Assembly (NCBI RefSeq): GCF_000247695.1
Contig: NW_004624743.1
Span: forward strand, 10,159,578-10,223,577
Source: Heterocephalus glaber
Taxonomy: Eukaryota > Chordata > Mammalia > Rodentia > Bathyergidae
Direction: 5' to 3'
DNA length: 64,000 bases
A program made the translations under genes and the position numbers. This document shows positions 23,364 through 35,089 of the stretch, piece by piece. Below the pieces are notes generated by a model, which did no database searches, was not told the DNA's origin, and saw nothing but the letters and a program-made list of their open reading frames with translations. Position 1 is the first letter of the stretch. Each line of letters begins with the position of its first letter.

Positions 23364-23786
23364 CCTCAGGAAATATGACGTTATTGTCTGGTATTTTGTG
23401 TTAACAAAGATTAGCCTGATAACTATTTTTCTATCTAGGTGTATTTTTTTCCTCACCTTCTTGTGTGCTTATAGATCTTTGACCTTTTATTTCTGCAGTG
23501 TGAAAGTTTGATCCGAAGTACATAGGTACAGGTATTTTTTCCTAAGCTTGTCTGATCCTTGGTGTGGGTCCTTACGTCCTTAAGATACAGTTTGCTCTGA
23601 CCAGTGAAATTTCCCAGTTTTACGTATTTTATTCCCCACTTTTTCATGGTTTGGGAAGGAGAGCTACCCACGGATTGTGGGTGCCTAGCACCACACTCTG
23701 TCTTCCACATTCATAATAATAAGACTTCGTGTTTGACCAGCTTTCAACTCTGTGACTTCCGGGGGCGTGCAGTCATTATAGCCGTC

Positions 23787-23829
<43 letters not shown>

Positions 23830-23830
23830 A
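23787..23830. repeat. (CT)n-(CA)n compound microsatellite
   Basis: A CT run passes into a CA run. Serine-Leu and Thr-His runs in frames here come from the repeat. Confidence 0.95.
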
Positions 23831-24069
23831 TCCCTGGGTTCTGCAGGGCTTCTCCTCACCTCAGCCTCCAGTGCGCATTCAGCTTACCTCACTCCCCTTC
23901 CTTCTGCTCCACGATTAGAGCCCTCAGACAACTTTTGCCTGGACCTTCTCTGGCTTCTTAGGCTTTGTTTTCTTGTACTCTATTTAGAAAGCAGCATTCT
24001 AAATCTTTTCTAGGCCCAGTAATAATTTTCAAAATGATCATCTTTCTTTATAGATTGGGGGGGGGTTAC

Positions 24070-25310
24070 TATTGCCCCTTATATGTCCTATATTGATATT
24101 TTTTAAGAGTATTTACTCATTCTAGAGTGAGCTCTCTATCCGGCCTGATGTTACCTAACACTCAAGGTTATGATATTTTGGCTCTGTTCACTTTGTCCTT
24201 AGAATCTCCTTTTTCAGATACAAAACTTGGCCTGAGATATATGTCCATCATCGTAGTCCAGTTAGCAGTGATTAGTGAGTGCCCATCTACTGTGCTGGCC
24301 TGCCATTACCTGCATGGCAGGGCCTCTGATACTTTAAGCCAATGGAGTACATGAAAAATGTTGACAGACGTGACTGGAAAGGTGATCCTGACTTGTTCCT
24401 GGGTGATATACTTTTCCTTAGAACCAGAGCTCTCAAAGGACCACATCCTAACACAGTCTTCTTTACACCCACCAGCCCCTCAGATTTGGTGAGCTGCAAC
24501 TTCCAAAACTAGAGAGCAGTAGCGTCAGTACTGACCAAAGGGGTGGACTGTGCAGAGGAAAAGGGCAGAACAGGCTCAGAAAGAGATGCCATGAGCTGCG
24601 TGGATTTCTAGTTGAATGAGATCTTGGCTCTTCAATGGAATGAATACCATGTAAACCATTAGGCCATTTGTTGCTTCACAGGAAATTAAGGTATAAAGAA
24701 GTACAAGGTCAAAATAATTGTAAATAGCATATGTGGATTTAAACTAGCATGACATTAATTCACAGATCCATCACTCCTCTCAGACACACACTGGAAATTC
24801 TGTTCTGCTTAAAACAGAGTGACTGATATTTTATTTGAACATCTGATAATTCTTAGAAAACAGAGGAAGCAGTACGGTGAACTACTTGACATAGTTGTGT
24901 TTAGTTCTAGCAATACAAATGACAAGATCCCAGGAGAAAATGTGACTTTTGATTTGGAGCCCTTAGAAACAGGGAGGGAAACTCTGATAAAATTAGATAC
25001 ATATTTGTGCACACTGAAATTAAGCAATGTCAATTTTGAAATATTAGACAAAAATAAGGTAGTTCATCAATATAGGCTCAGAAAGAAAAGACAGTGCCAG
25101 GGAATGAAAGTTTCTAAAATTAAATTCAAACAGTATAGTTGGAAATGATTTTAAAGAGGGAGAAAAGAGGAGACAGATCAGAAAATCAGAACCAGCATAG
25201 GTATGTATATACTTTCTGATAGGACTTGAATGTAAGAAGGACAGGAATAATGTATAAGAACATCATTAATAGAAAAAGATTGGCTAATGCAACAAAAAGA
25301 AAAGTGCCAA
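24070..25310. other. Intronic stretch, one unexplained 109-codon frame
   Basis: The + frame at 24819-25148 has 109 codons without a stop, but its protein is lysine- and leucine-rich and I recognise no family. It lacks convincing splice sites or a CpG promoter, and a minus frame overlaps it. I treat it as chance. Confidence 0.45.
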
Positions 25311-25330
25311 ACTAAAAATGATAGAAGTAG

Positions 25331-25416
25331 GGCCAGGGATTTAGCTCAGTGGTTTCACTGCCTGCTGAGCAAGCGCAAGGACCAGAGTTCAATCCCTGGT
25401 ACCAAAAAAAAAAAAG
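25331..25416 (+). repeat. ID-type tRNA-derived SINE
   Basis: A complete element: GGCCAGGGATTTAGCTCAGT, B box GAGTTCAATCC and A tail. A perfect 12-bp TSD, tgatagaagtag, lies at 25319-25330 and 25417-25428, pointing to a fairly recent insertion. Confidence 0.96.
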
Positions 25417-25429
25417 TGATAGAAGTAGC

Positions 25430-26920
25430 AGAAAGATCATTTGAAGTTTATGCTCAGATTAAAAATACACTGAACTGTGGAAAAAAATCTACTTAAAGAA
25501 GGCATTATTGTGATAGAAAAATAAAAGATACCCAAGTCCTATTTAACTTTAATCTCTGCAAAAAGAATCTATGGATAGAGGGGAAGAAAGGCTCCCTTCA
25601 AACGGCTTGAAATCTCAGAGAAATGAGCCAATTCCATAAGCACGTAGGTGTTCTAAAAAACTTCACGCTTCTCTTCCAGCATGAATACATACAAATATGA
25701 GAGTTTGTTGGACTGACCTCAAGGTTTGTAGATTGAAGGTACGGTTTGCTAACAAATGCAAAGTAATCAGATATCTTCCCCACTTTGGTAAATTAGACTC
25801 TGAATTCTCCTGGTCCTGAAGAAAATCCTAAAATTTCTTAATAACTAGATTCCTTGGGAGCATTAAAAAAAAGTGACAATAACCTAATATGATGTAGTTT
25901 ATTAGAATGATTTCCTTTATAAGGAAATGATTGGGAGAAAGCTGTAGAGATCGTCCTCTTTGACATTTTCCCTCATGACTTTCTCAAAGACAGGATGGTG
26001 AAATATGGGTTGGAAATGGCTAAATGAGGATTAGGGTTGATTTAATGAATGTATCTGAACAGTCTTGATTTAATAATTTGTTTCGAAAGCTAAAGAGAAA
26101 TGCCAGATAAGAGTGGCATTCCAGGAGAACAGCTGTGGTGGTTAGGAGGGGGTCTTGAGACATCACATAGTATCTCGATACCAGCACAAGTTGGGGAGCT
26201 TGTCTAGGAAAGAGAAGTTTTGAGGGAGGCAACATGACTTTCTTCAAATAAAGAACTGGAATAAAATGAGAGGCCTGGGAATCAAGCATTGGAGAGAAGT
26301 TAATTAAATAAACCCTAAAGCTCTTCTTCCCTCAATGTGTTATAGTTTGGTCCCATAATTTAGGCGAAAAAACCTGAGTGCATATATAGTTTTAAAAAGT
26401 GTTTTTAAATATACTACATTCAATTCAATCCTACACTAAAGGTGGACACTTTCTACATTTCTCCAAATTCATTTTAGCTTTTATAGCTTATCTATGCTGA
26501 TTTTAGAGGAAATGCTCGACAAAGTCTTCGGCTGACAAATCTGCTCCAAGATTCCATTGCTAAAATGTCACTAAAGATAAGATTGATAATCCGAAATTCC
26601 TTCCTCTGACAGAAAAAGACAAGCCAAAATATTTACATAAAGAAATTTAATGGAGATTTAGGATGTATCTCACAAGGATATCAAAACCGTTTCAGGCAGT
26701 AGTTCCAGTTTGCTTGCTGTCACTATCTATGGCTGTGGGAGATCTGCTTGCATTTGCATTGCATTCCCAAGCTTCCTTATGTGTAGTCTTCCTCCTTGGC
26801 TCAGTAGGCATCATCTGCAACTTCCTCACCATTCTCTACATCCTGTTAGTCATTGGGCTATGGATCCTTCTGATAGCACATGAAACCTGCTCTCTCCTGT
26901 CCCTTCCTACATCATAGACC
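25430..26920. other. Intronic stretch, nothing recognised
   Basis: AT-rich unique sequence. Frames at 25598-25783 (-), 26020-26289 (-) and 26663-26917 (+) resemble no protein I know and have no splice context. The last is hydrophobic (LLGSVGIICNFLTILYILLV) and may be part of an L2-like antisense repeat. Confidence 0.45.
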
Positions 26921-26929
26921 TAAGTTAGG

Positions 26930-27250
26930 GGCTCGAGCTCATGAACACATCTATTGCAGGAGCTCCTGAACTGTTAGCATCTACCCCTACCCTGATTCTC
27001 TTCCTGTGTATCACTAAAGTTCACTCTAAGTCACAGATCTGCTTAAAACCTTTCAGAGATTTGAAACTCTCTGAAAAATCCAAACTCTTAGACACAGTAG
27101 GCAACACCCTTAATTTATTGGCTATACCCTATATTTTTCTAACTCTTCATTGCCACTCTTGCAAGCTAAGCCCAAGATGTATGCTTTTCAATTTAGACTA
27201 CTTGTGGAGTGCCCAGAATCACAGAGCTACAAGGTATGGCTTACCTGCCT
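26930..27250 (-). repeat. L2 LINE fragment
   Basis: 'Cttaaaacctttcagagatttgaaactctctgaaaaatccaaactcttagacac' is the antisense L2 signature (ttaaaacccttcaatggcttcccatt, then aaatccaaactccttagc). It is diverged and has no frame. Confidence 0.65.
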
Positions 27251-27259
27251 AGAATATTC

Positions 27260-28490
27260 ACTTTATTTCAGATTTTTAATAAGTAATGGATCTAGTAAAT
27301 AAGTTTTAAAAATATCCTATACCTATAGTGTTATGCCTTGTGACATTTGAATAGGAATAAACATACAGAGCCTATGGGAACAGATACAGGCTTTAAGGGG
27401 ACTAAAGCTTCTGTAATTTAGAGGACCAATCTTAACACAAAGTACACAAAACTGCAAATGCAAAATGAGGTACAAAAGTGAAAATTATTTGTAAAGATAA
27501 AAAAAGATTATAACAAACCTTGTACCTAAAAAAATTCAGAAAATACCCCAACATATAAAATCCAGAAAAACAAAATAAAAGCTTTACTGTTAGTTGTCAG
27601 CACACTTCTAAAATTTTTTCGTGTGATTTTTATCTCTACCATTTGGGCACGTCTTCACATGGTGTCAGTTAATAACAGGTTCACTAGTGAAACGTGAATG
27701 AGGCTCCCTCTTACCATTAATGGTCCACTGGAATTTGTTCCCGCTGACATCCTCGCTGTTGGTAGTGTTGCCTCAGGTTTTCTACAACAAAGACAGAACT
27801 CTCATAAATTCTACTCCATGTAATTTTTTATTAAAAATAAGTCAATAAGCATTTACAACATTATACATTAGATATCTTTCTGAAGGAAGTGACATAAAGG
27901 TCTGATCACTGGAAATTTCTAGCTCCTCTCCTCGTGCTCTCCCATGGCTCACTGCGGTTGGACATCGGATTGCTGTGTAACCTCTGACCCTGTGTGTCCT
28001 CGTCACTGATGCCTCCAGGACAGTATGGTGGGTGGTGGCTGAGAAGGACTTCACTGTGAGTGGAGGTATCTGCCAGCCAAGTTGACATGTCTGTCCCACA
28101 CTCCAACAAAATCCATCCCCATCTGAACTCCCCATGGCCACATCCCAAATTACCAGTCATTCGGGTGCATCAGTGCATGGAGTATGACAGAAGGGAGCTT
28201 GGAAGTGAAAAGACAGTGGCCTTAACTGATTGCAATTAGATTTTCACCTTGGTGTTATAAATGTAACAAAAACTCTTGAATGGATTGCTATTGGAGCCTT
28301 GGAAGGGGCTCCACATGCCAGAGGGCCTGGAATTCAAGTTTCCTAAACTTCCCACTCACCCACTGCTCCACCCTCCCCTGGTACCTGATCGTGGACACAA
28401 AGCATCTTATAGTAGACTTGTCTTGTGGCTTTGAATGTATCAGCATCATTCCACAAATGTATTCCTCCCAGAACTCCCTGTCTGCAAGGT
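27260..28490. other. Intronic stretch, nothing recognised
   Basis: Includes an A/T-rich part to 27860 and a mixed part to 28490. Minus frames at 27842-28160 overlap in two phases and look like chance. No RNA gene or complete repeat was recognised. Confidence 0.45.
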
Positions 28491-28660
28491 GAGTATCCCG
28501 TATCTGAAGTGCATGTTGCAGGAAGTGCTTCAGATTTTGGATTCTGGAAATGTGCATGGTTTCATCCATGGAGCATACCTAATCTGAGTATCTGAAACCT
28601 GGAATGCTCCCAAAGCTGAAATTTTTTGAGCATCATATCAGCACTCACAAAATGTTGAGT
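28490..28660. repeat. Ancient DNA-transposon-like fragment
   Basis: 'Gagtatcccgtatctgaagtgc', 'gcttcagattttggattctgg' and 'tgctcccaaagctgaaattttttgagc' follow a widespread mammalian repeat (tatctgaaatgcttgg, tttcagattttggatt, gaaactttttgagc). I recall it as DNA-transposon derived but cannot name it safely. Confidence 0.4.
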
Positions 28661-29149
28661 TTTTCATTAGGGACATTCAAACTGTACTTTGCTCTTGACT
28701 TTGTTCCTTCTCCTATACCCCTCATTGTCTTGGCCAAAGATGCTCATTTCTCTGCCATCCTGGAAGGTTCCTACTTGTTCCTCCATCTCCAGAGCAGAGC
28801 ATATATGGGAAATGCCAACATTTTCCTTGTTAGCATTGATTTTTCCCTCCTAGCTTTTAACATTCTGCTGTCCTAAAAGAACTTTCTCCCCTAGTTGGGG
28901 AAGTTGAGAGGGAAAAAAGTTGAAGAAAACAGAACCCTGTCCCAAATGAATACACATCAGAAGGATAATGGAAAAGTTCATTGAATTTTGAGGATGAAAT
29001 AAAAGAAATTCAACATTAATAGTGAGCATTTTAAAAAGCAGCAACTTCAGACTAACAGAACTCCCATCTGTTCTTTTCCATGGTTGTTCCAAGTTGAAAA
29101 GTCTGGGAAACACTGCCCTAGATGGGTCTGACTCTGCCAGTAACGACGG

Positions 29150-29410
29150 GTAGCACTGCTCTCACCACCTTTTCCTCTTTTTGCCACAGCCTTTTCCTTT
29201 TCTATCAAATGAATTTTTTCTCAACTCAAGGTCTAGTTCAAAGATTGTCTACTCTATGAGTTCCCCTCAGACTGCAGCAAAATTGTCTCTTTTTCTGTAA
29301 ATCCTTTCACCACCCCTGTTTCTAACATTTATAAGACCCATTATAGTTCAGTATTTACCTGTCTCCCAACTGGGTTGCACTGACAGCTTCAGCACAGCCT
29401 CGCTCATGGC
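29150..29410 (-). repeat. Probable L2 fragment
   Basis: 'Aatgaattttttctcaactcaaggtctagttcaaa' to 'cattataagacccattatag'-like text and 'ctgtctcccaactgggttgcactg' resembles antisense L2 3' sequence. It is diverged. From 29420 to 29980 I see no named feature. Confidence 0.35.
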
Positions 29411-29984
29411 CGCCTGGAGGTAAATGTTGGTAAATCATAACAATCATTTTCAGAGAATCCTAGAAAAATTCGCATTTATGGTCGAATAGGAACACAAGCA
29501 CTGACCTTTCAGCAGATACTGACGTTACCCTCTGATAAACCATTGCATATGCATGCAACGTGCTGTCTCCTCAATTCATAAAACCCTCAACAGCACGGCC
29601 CACCAGGCAAATGGAGAGGATATAGGGTCTGCCCATTCCCTGAGCTCTCTACACTCGAGGCTCTTCCCTTAGTGGATAGGAGGTAAAGCAAGCCCTGTGA
29701 CCTTCCACCTCAGTCTCTGCACAGCAAGAGTAAGTGTGACCCTGGAAGACAGTGGATGAGGCATCGAATGCTGCCAGCGTTTCCTCCAATGAGCTTCCCA
29801 GAGGCCCAGAGGGGCCGCTGGCCACAGGCCTTCAGTGGGAAGCCTCCCTCCGTGCTGGTGGACAGATCTGAAACAAGACCCAGGGAATCAGGTGGGCCTG
29901 GCTGTACTGGGGATGGCTGGCTAGAAGCCACCTCTGCGTCCATCAGCGGGCGAGTGGATACAGAAAACGTGGTGTTTTTGTTTG

Positions 29985-30845
29985 TTTAAAATTTTTATTT
30001 GTCCATTTTTTCAGTACATAATGATTACATTCATTGTGGGGAGTTGGGACATGTACAGAACACATCTTAATTCTTTTTTTCCCCTTCCCCTCTATTCATT
30101 TTTCTTCTTTTTTTTTTTTTGACAGCATCTTATTTATTTTATAAATCTTTATCAAGTTAATTATCATAAATACAAATTAACAGCCAGGCTAACAGGCAAA
30201 AAACTATATAAAACACATGAAACAGTTATGGATTACAGTGACTTTTTTCTTTTTTTTCTATTGTCTTTTATTTTGCACTTTATTTATATGTTGGGTTTTT
30301 CATATAAAAGAAACTATGCCATATTTAAGTTTGTGTGTCTGATTTGCTTCGATTCACATTATGATCTCAAAGTACATCCATTTTCCTACAAATGACTCAA
30401 GTTTATCCTGCTGTATAACAGAGTAGTATTCCATTGCACATAAATACCACATTTTCTTTATCCATTCATCTGTGGATGGACATATAGGCTGCTTCCAGGA
30501 TTTAGTATTATGAATTATGCTGCTATAAACATAGGTATTCGTGGATCACTGTAATACAATGTCTTTAACTCCTTCAGAAAGATACCTAGAAGGGGAACAG
30601 CTGGGTCAAATGGAATGTCTAGTTTTAGTTTTTTGAGGAATCTCCATACTGACTTCTATAGTGATTGTACCAGTTTACACTCCCACCAACAATGGAGAAG
30701 GGCTCCTTTTCCCCAACAGCCTCTCCACCATTTGTTATTGGCTGATTCTTGATGGTGGCCATTTTTCCTGGAGTGAGATGGAATTTCAGTGTTGTTTTAC
30801 ATTGCATTTCTCCAATGGCCAGCAATGTTTAGCCTTTTTTCATGT
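29985..30845 (-). repeat. L1 LINE fragment: 3' UTR and ORF2 end, carrying an insertion
   Basis: The + strand reads L1 in antisense: 'agtattccattgcacataaa', 'tccattcatctgtggatggac', 'gctgctataaacata', 'cagctgggtcaaatgg', 'tcccaccaacaatgg' and 'ttgcatttctccaatgg'. This is the canonical ORF2 end. The 3' UTR part on the left is broken by a poly(T)-led insert at 30108-30240. It is arranged head to head with an L1 3' UTR copy at 30850-31215. Confidence 0.8.
30108..30240 (-). pseudogene. Short processed retrocopy of an unidentified 3' UTR
   Basis: On the minus strand the insert ends ...AAATAAATAAGATGCTGTC followed by 13 A, that is, an AATAAA signal about 12-15 nt before a poly(A) tail. It splits the surrounding L1 3' UTR. 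T-rich flanks on both sides hide any TSD. The source gene was not identified. Confidence 0.45.
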
Positions 30846-30849
30846 GTTT

Positions 30850-31215
30850 ATTGACCAACTGTACTCCTTCAGAAAATATGGTATTTATACACAATAGAGT
30901 ATTACTCTGTTATAAAGTGTCATAATGTGAAGTGAACCAATCAGACACACAAGCGTAAATATTACATGGTTTCTCTTATATGAGAAACCCAAAATATAAA
31001 TAAATAAATAGAAAAATAAAAGTTAGATGATAGGAAGTAGGGAGATAGATCTTTCGCAAATGCAAAGTGGACCAAGAGGTGGAGGAGTAAATGAGGGGAG
31101 CAGATGAAAAAAGAACTGAGGAGTGTTGTGTCCATGCACCAACCACTTCCCCACGAGGAACGTAATCATTATGTACTGCAAACATGGACTGAAGACAACT
31201 GGGAAAAAATAAGGA
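30850..31215 (+). repeat. L1 LINE 3' UTR fragment
   Basis: 'Cataatgtgaagtgaaccaatcagacacac', 'catggtttctcttatatgagaaaccc' and 'gtactgcaaacatggactgaag' form the L1 3' UTR in sense. The same blocks, in antisense, lie at about 30300-30370, making an inverted repeat. An A-rich end follows at about 31201-31220. Confidence 0.75.
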
Positions 31216-31402
31216 AAAATGACTCTGCTAATCTTCCTTTGAAATGGACTAAGACAATCTTGGGAGATTTCAGAACAAATGTTATATTTGATTCTAAGTA
31301 TGCATGCCTCTAACGTTTGCTCTCTCATCTACTAAATATTTGTTAGTACCAAATAGTGAAAAATAATTGGAAACACTGTCTGTCATTACAGGTGTTACTT
31401 TT

Positions 31403-31497
31403 GTTTTTCTTTTTCTTTTTTTTTGGTACCAGGGATCGAACTCGGGCCCTTGTACTTTTGTAGCAGGTGGTGAAACCACTGAGCTAAATCCCCGGCC
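31403..31497 (-). repeat. ID-type tRNA-derived SINE
   Basis: Minus-strand element with A box TTTAGCTCAGTGG, B box GTTCGATCC and a tail of mixed A and AAAAG units. TSD tacaggtgttactttt / tacagctgttactttt (one mismatch) at 31387-31402 and 31498-31513. Confidence 0.93.
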
Positions 31498-31519
31498 TAC
31501 AGCTGTTACTTTTGGTGGT

Positions 31520-34480
31520 GGTTTTTAATAAAAGAATCTCATTAAAGTTTTTTTATCCATTTTGCAATGGCCAGTGATAATATGTGTGTCAGGTATTTGG
31601 AGTCAAGGAGAAAGAAAGACTCAAAATATCAGTAAAGGAAGGGCATACATTTCGTATGTTTCCATAAATTAAGGAAAGTTATCTGAATTATAAGTACATA
31701 TTTCATATGTTTCTAAAACTCCTCAAATTGCTTTACTTTCTGAGTTCCATTAAAACATTACAGAAACAAAAGGCTGTTGATTAGATCAGGGTCACCCTAA
31801 CAATGCTCTTAGCATCTTAGCATCTCATTCATAGAACCCAGCCCATGGTAGGTCAAAAATAAAATAGTCTTTAAAAGTTAGTGACTAAGAACTGGCCGGG
31901 ATAGGAAGCACATGTTAGTAGGAGAACAAAAAACGATAGGGATGCATAAAAGCTAAAGGCAGCGTGACATGCGGGCTTCCTTAGCAGTGAATAATGATCT
32001 CATTCAGCGTTTCTGAGAAGCAGCCTCAGACGCAGTTCCTAGGGCAGATCAAAGCCCCACCTAAATACAGGCACCAGTCCATGCATCCCTCTTCCCTGCG
32101 GGGAGCGCCTGGCTGCACACAAAGGCTGGGTTACAGCGCCGTCTCCCTCCCAGAGACCGGATGCCAGGAGCCTGTCTCTCTGACCCTGTTTGCCCTGTAC
32201 AGATGGGTTTATGAATCATAAGACAAGCTTAGCTTCTCTGGGCCCTGAAGTATTTGGAACTAGGGAACCCAAGTGCACCTGTGTTCAAATGCAGTTTTAG
32301 TGGGCCCAAAATAAGATGAAACCTTTTAAGCCAGAGGTATTGTCAGACATTCAAGCCAATGAAAAATGAGTATTCAGATGGTGGCCACCCCATAGTATAA
32401 GGCAACTTTGACTTAGCTGAACGTGCACGGCTAATGTGGACACTGCTACCTTGGCAGCTACCTATAAATCTTCCCTAGGTCAATCCAGATTTGCTCTAGG
32501 ATCTGCTTTTATTCAACTCAATTGTGTTCATCTTAGTTTCTGAAAATATTCTGAATTAACTGAAATTTATTTAATAAGCATAGACAACGTAATGGTGCTC
32601 CTAGTGCTATGAGCTGAATTGTGTTATTTACTTCCCTCTCTTTTCCTCAAAAGATAAGACTGAGACATTGTTGACCTCGGATGTTCGGCCGAGTACATTT
32701 GAATGAATGGATGATTTCTTAGAAAGAGATGACAGCATGTTCTATTGAATTCAGTCTGTGTTGCAATGTAAATGTGCCCAGAAAAATCAGCCACAGTGTT
32801 TTGTTCTGGGGAATGAGTCAGGGTAGGGTTATCAAGAGCCCTTTTCTTTCTGCTTTGGAATCTCCTGATTGTGTGTATTATAAATTTGCGGTACGGCTTG
32901 TACAAGAGAAAATGTTTAAGGCCAGGAGCTGTGGAAACCTGAAGTTTGTGGATGGAAAAACTTGGCAGATACCCAAATTTTTCCTATACTGGTGGTGGGA
33001 TCTTCAGAAAGTTATGTTATTTTGTTTTCTAAGACAGAGACATTGGACTGGGACATTTTCATATTTAAAAAAGCATCCTCTCTGGTTCTTCTATTATTTT
33101 TATTTAACTTCCCTTCACAGCTGTGCCTTCATTTCCTTTTTCTTCTAAACCACTGGTTCCTCGATCCTAGATGTCATCCCACACTTTACCCTTCCATTAG
33201 CAGCCCTGCTGTGTTCAGAATGTTTACCCGCCTGGATTCTGCTGTGCATTAGCTTGGGCACATAGGCAACTTTCCTCATCTACAAAACTAGAAAACGATG
33301 AATTTACATTTTCTCTATTTTTCTCTCATGAGCCTTATCACTATCAGTTTATCTGTTTATTCTATGACGTATGCTTTCTATTCACAAAGGCTTTTCCTGT
33401 TTTGATTTGATAAAACTAGAAGGAAAAAAGCCAGTGCTAACAGAAATGGCTTCATGCTTAATAAACCTATTTTATTAGCTTGGAATTGCATCCTGTTGGT
33501 AGTTGTAGCAATTACCTGATTTATCCATTTGCACTAAAATGCTTTCCTCCATGGGAGATGAGCCACGATTTCCTTCGATCCTGAGAATTCTCTCAGGTGT
33601 CTGAATTTACCCTGTCTTTGTTCCTGGCCCTCCACACTCCTAGCCTAACACAATTCCCCCTTCTCTTCAATTCTTCCTTCACAGTATATGGTCTGTCCTC
33701 CAGATCCTAGTAGAAGAAACAGACTTATAATCCTGCAAGCCCACCAAGGACAGGCTGATGAATTCTAGGTACCCTGTTCTTTTCTTTGCATTTCCACTAC
33801 CATCACTTAAATGTATGACATGAAGTATTGAAGTACCTTGGTTCACAAATGCTTCTGTTCACAGTCAGCAAAATTTTTGCTTCTGTTCATGAATTCCGAG
33901 CCGGGTGACCAATGTGACTATGGCATCCTCCCCAGAATCATGGAACAAATTAAGTTCATGAAGCGAGGCACCACTGTACAAGCAACTTCAACAGCTTGCT
34001 AACACCCTTCGATTTTCTTCACATTAAGCCAGGTTGGTGTACCCTCTCCTGTTGCCATTCACCCAGTAACCAGTTTTTTACAGGCTTCACACTGGAATTT
34101 GACTTTTCTTGGAGTAATCTTCAAGGTCCCTGGATACCTTTTCAGATTTTTCTATAAATGTTAGACATTCCACTATGTTCCAGGCTAGTTGGAATACTTG
34201 TTATTATTCCCTTTTGAACGACTTAAACTTTCACTTCTCTACCCATTTCCTTATACGACTGTTTTAATCAATTGTCTTCAATCCCTTCCCACCTCTCTGT
34301 TAGAATCTTATAAACACCTTAGGGTTGAATTCCATGACTTTCTAGATGCTTCTCTTGATCTTCACTATAGGTAGGCTCTCCCCATCTATCTATGAATAGC
34401 TTCTATCTATGCTTTCTAATTGGCCTTTAATTGGCTGACTTGGGCCATCCTTTGCCTTAACAGCAACAACAAAAAAATAT
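31520..34480. other. Intronic stretch, mostly unique
   Basis: No supported exon. The segment 33700-33780 is related to part of the minus-strand frame at 34486-34878 (both contain an AAGCCCACCAAGGACAGG block). The + frame at 32729-33148 (139 codons) overlaps others and resembles no known protein. Confidence 0.45.
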
Positions 34481-34485
34481 TTTAT

Positions 34486-34878
34486 TTACTGCACGTTTAT
34501 CAATCGTGTGTGTAGCTCCAGCCATTGTGTGGTGAGCTGCTCTTCCATGTTTCCCCATTGGGAGACTTCTTTCTTGACCACGTGCCAGTCCCTGCCGGCT
34601 GTCATCCTGGCACACTTCACATGTGGCTGCTCATGTACACTCGGGGACTCATTCCCACACGTGTGACCCAGAGCTTTTCCTAGATGAATTTCCTGAAGCT
34701 GCTCATTGGGTAAAGCCAAGAGAACTTTAGGATTTTGGAGCGAGGCGAACAAAAGACATTCCCTGTCCTCTGGATCCTCATAAAAGAAGGGGACTCGCAA
34801 CCCTGTAAGCCCACCAAGGACAGGTGGATGAATTTCGACATCCTGTAGGAAATGGTGAAAATGAAAGATTTCTCTCAC
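34486..34878 (-). pseudogene. Possible protein-derived relic, 130-codon open frame
   Basis: The minus strand keeps 130 codons from ATG, with a protein-like composition: VEIHPPVLGGLTGLRVPFFY near the start, then EDPEDRECLLFASLQNPKVL. A second, more decayed copy of the N-terminal part lies near 33706-33776. I do not recognise the family and see neither poly(A) tail nor TSD. It could be a chance frame, a retrocopy fragment, or part of an unrecognised repeat. It sits antisense in the ADGRV1 intron. Confidence 0.3.
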
Positions 34879-34977
34879 CCTCTCCAGATTGAGTAGAGAG
34901 ACTGAATAAAATTAAGGTGGAAAGAAAGCTGACGCCTCCACAGGACAGAAAGCCACTTAGTTCCTCTGTGATCGTTT

Positions 34978-35085
34978 ATTTGCTCATTCATTCAATAAAT
35001 ATTTATGAAGTCCCTTTGAAGTGCACTAGTAGACTGGAGATATAAAAATAAAAGTAGTCTCTGACTTTAATCAAAGTGGCACTAG
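34978..35085 (-). repeat. L2-like fragment
   Basis: 'Tttgctcattcattcaataaatatttatgaagtcc' then 'gcactagtagactggagatataaaaataaaag' matches the antisense L2 3' pattern (attcattcaacaaatatttattgagc). Confidence 0.5.
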
Positions 35086-35089
35086 AAGA

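Noticed and set aside
24819..25148. A 109-codon + frame as a new gene
   Set aside because: No recognisable family, no promoter, splice site or poly(A) support, and a minus frame overlaps it.
26663..26917. Hydrophobic + frame as a membrane protein
   Set aside because: It lies beside an antisense L2 fragment, lacks splice or promoter signals, and matches no family I know.
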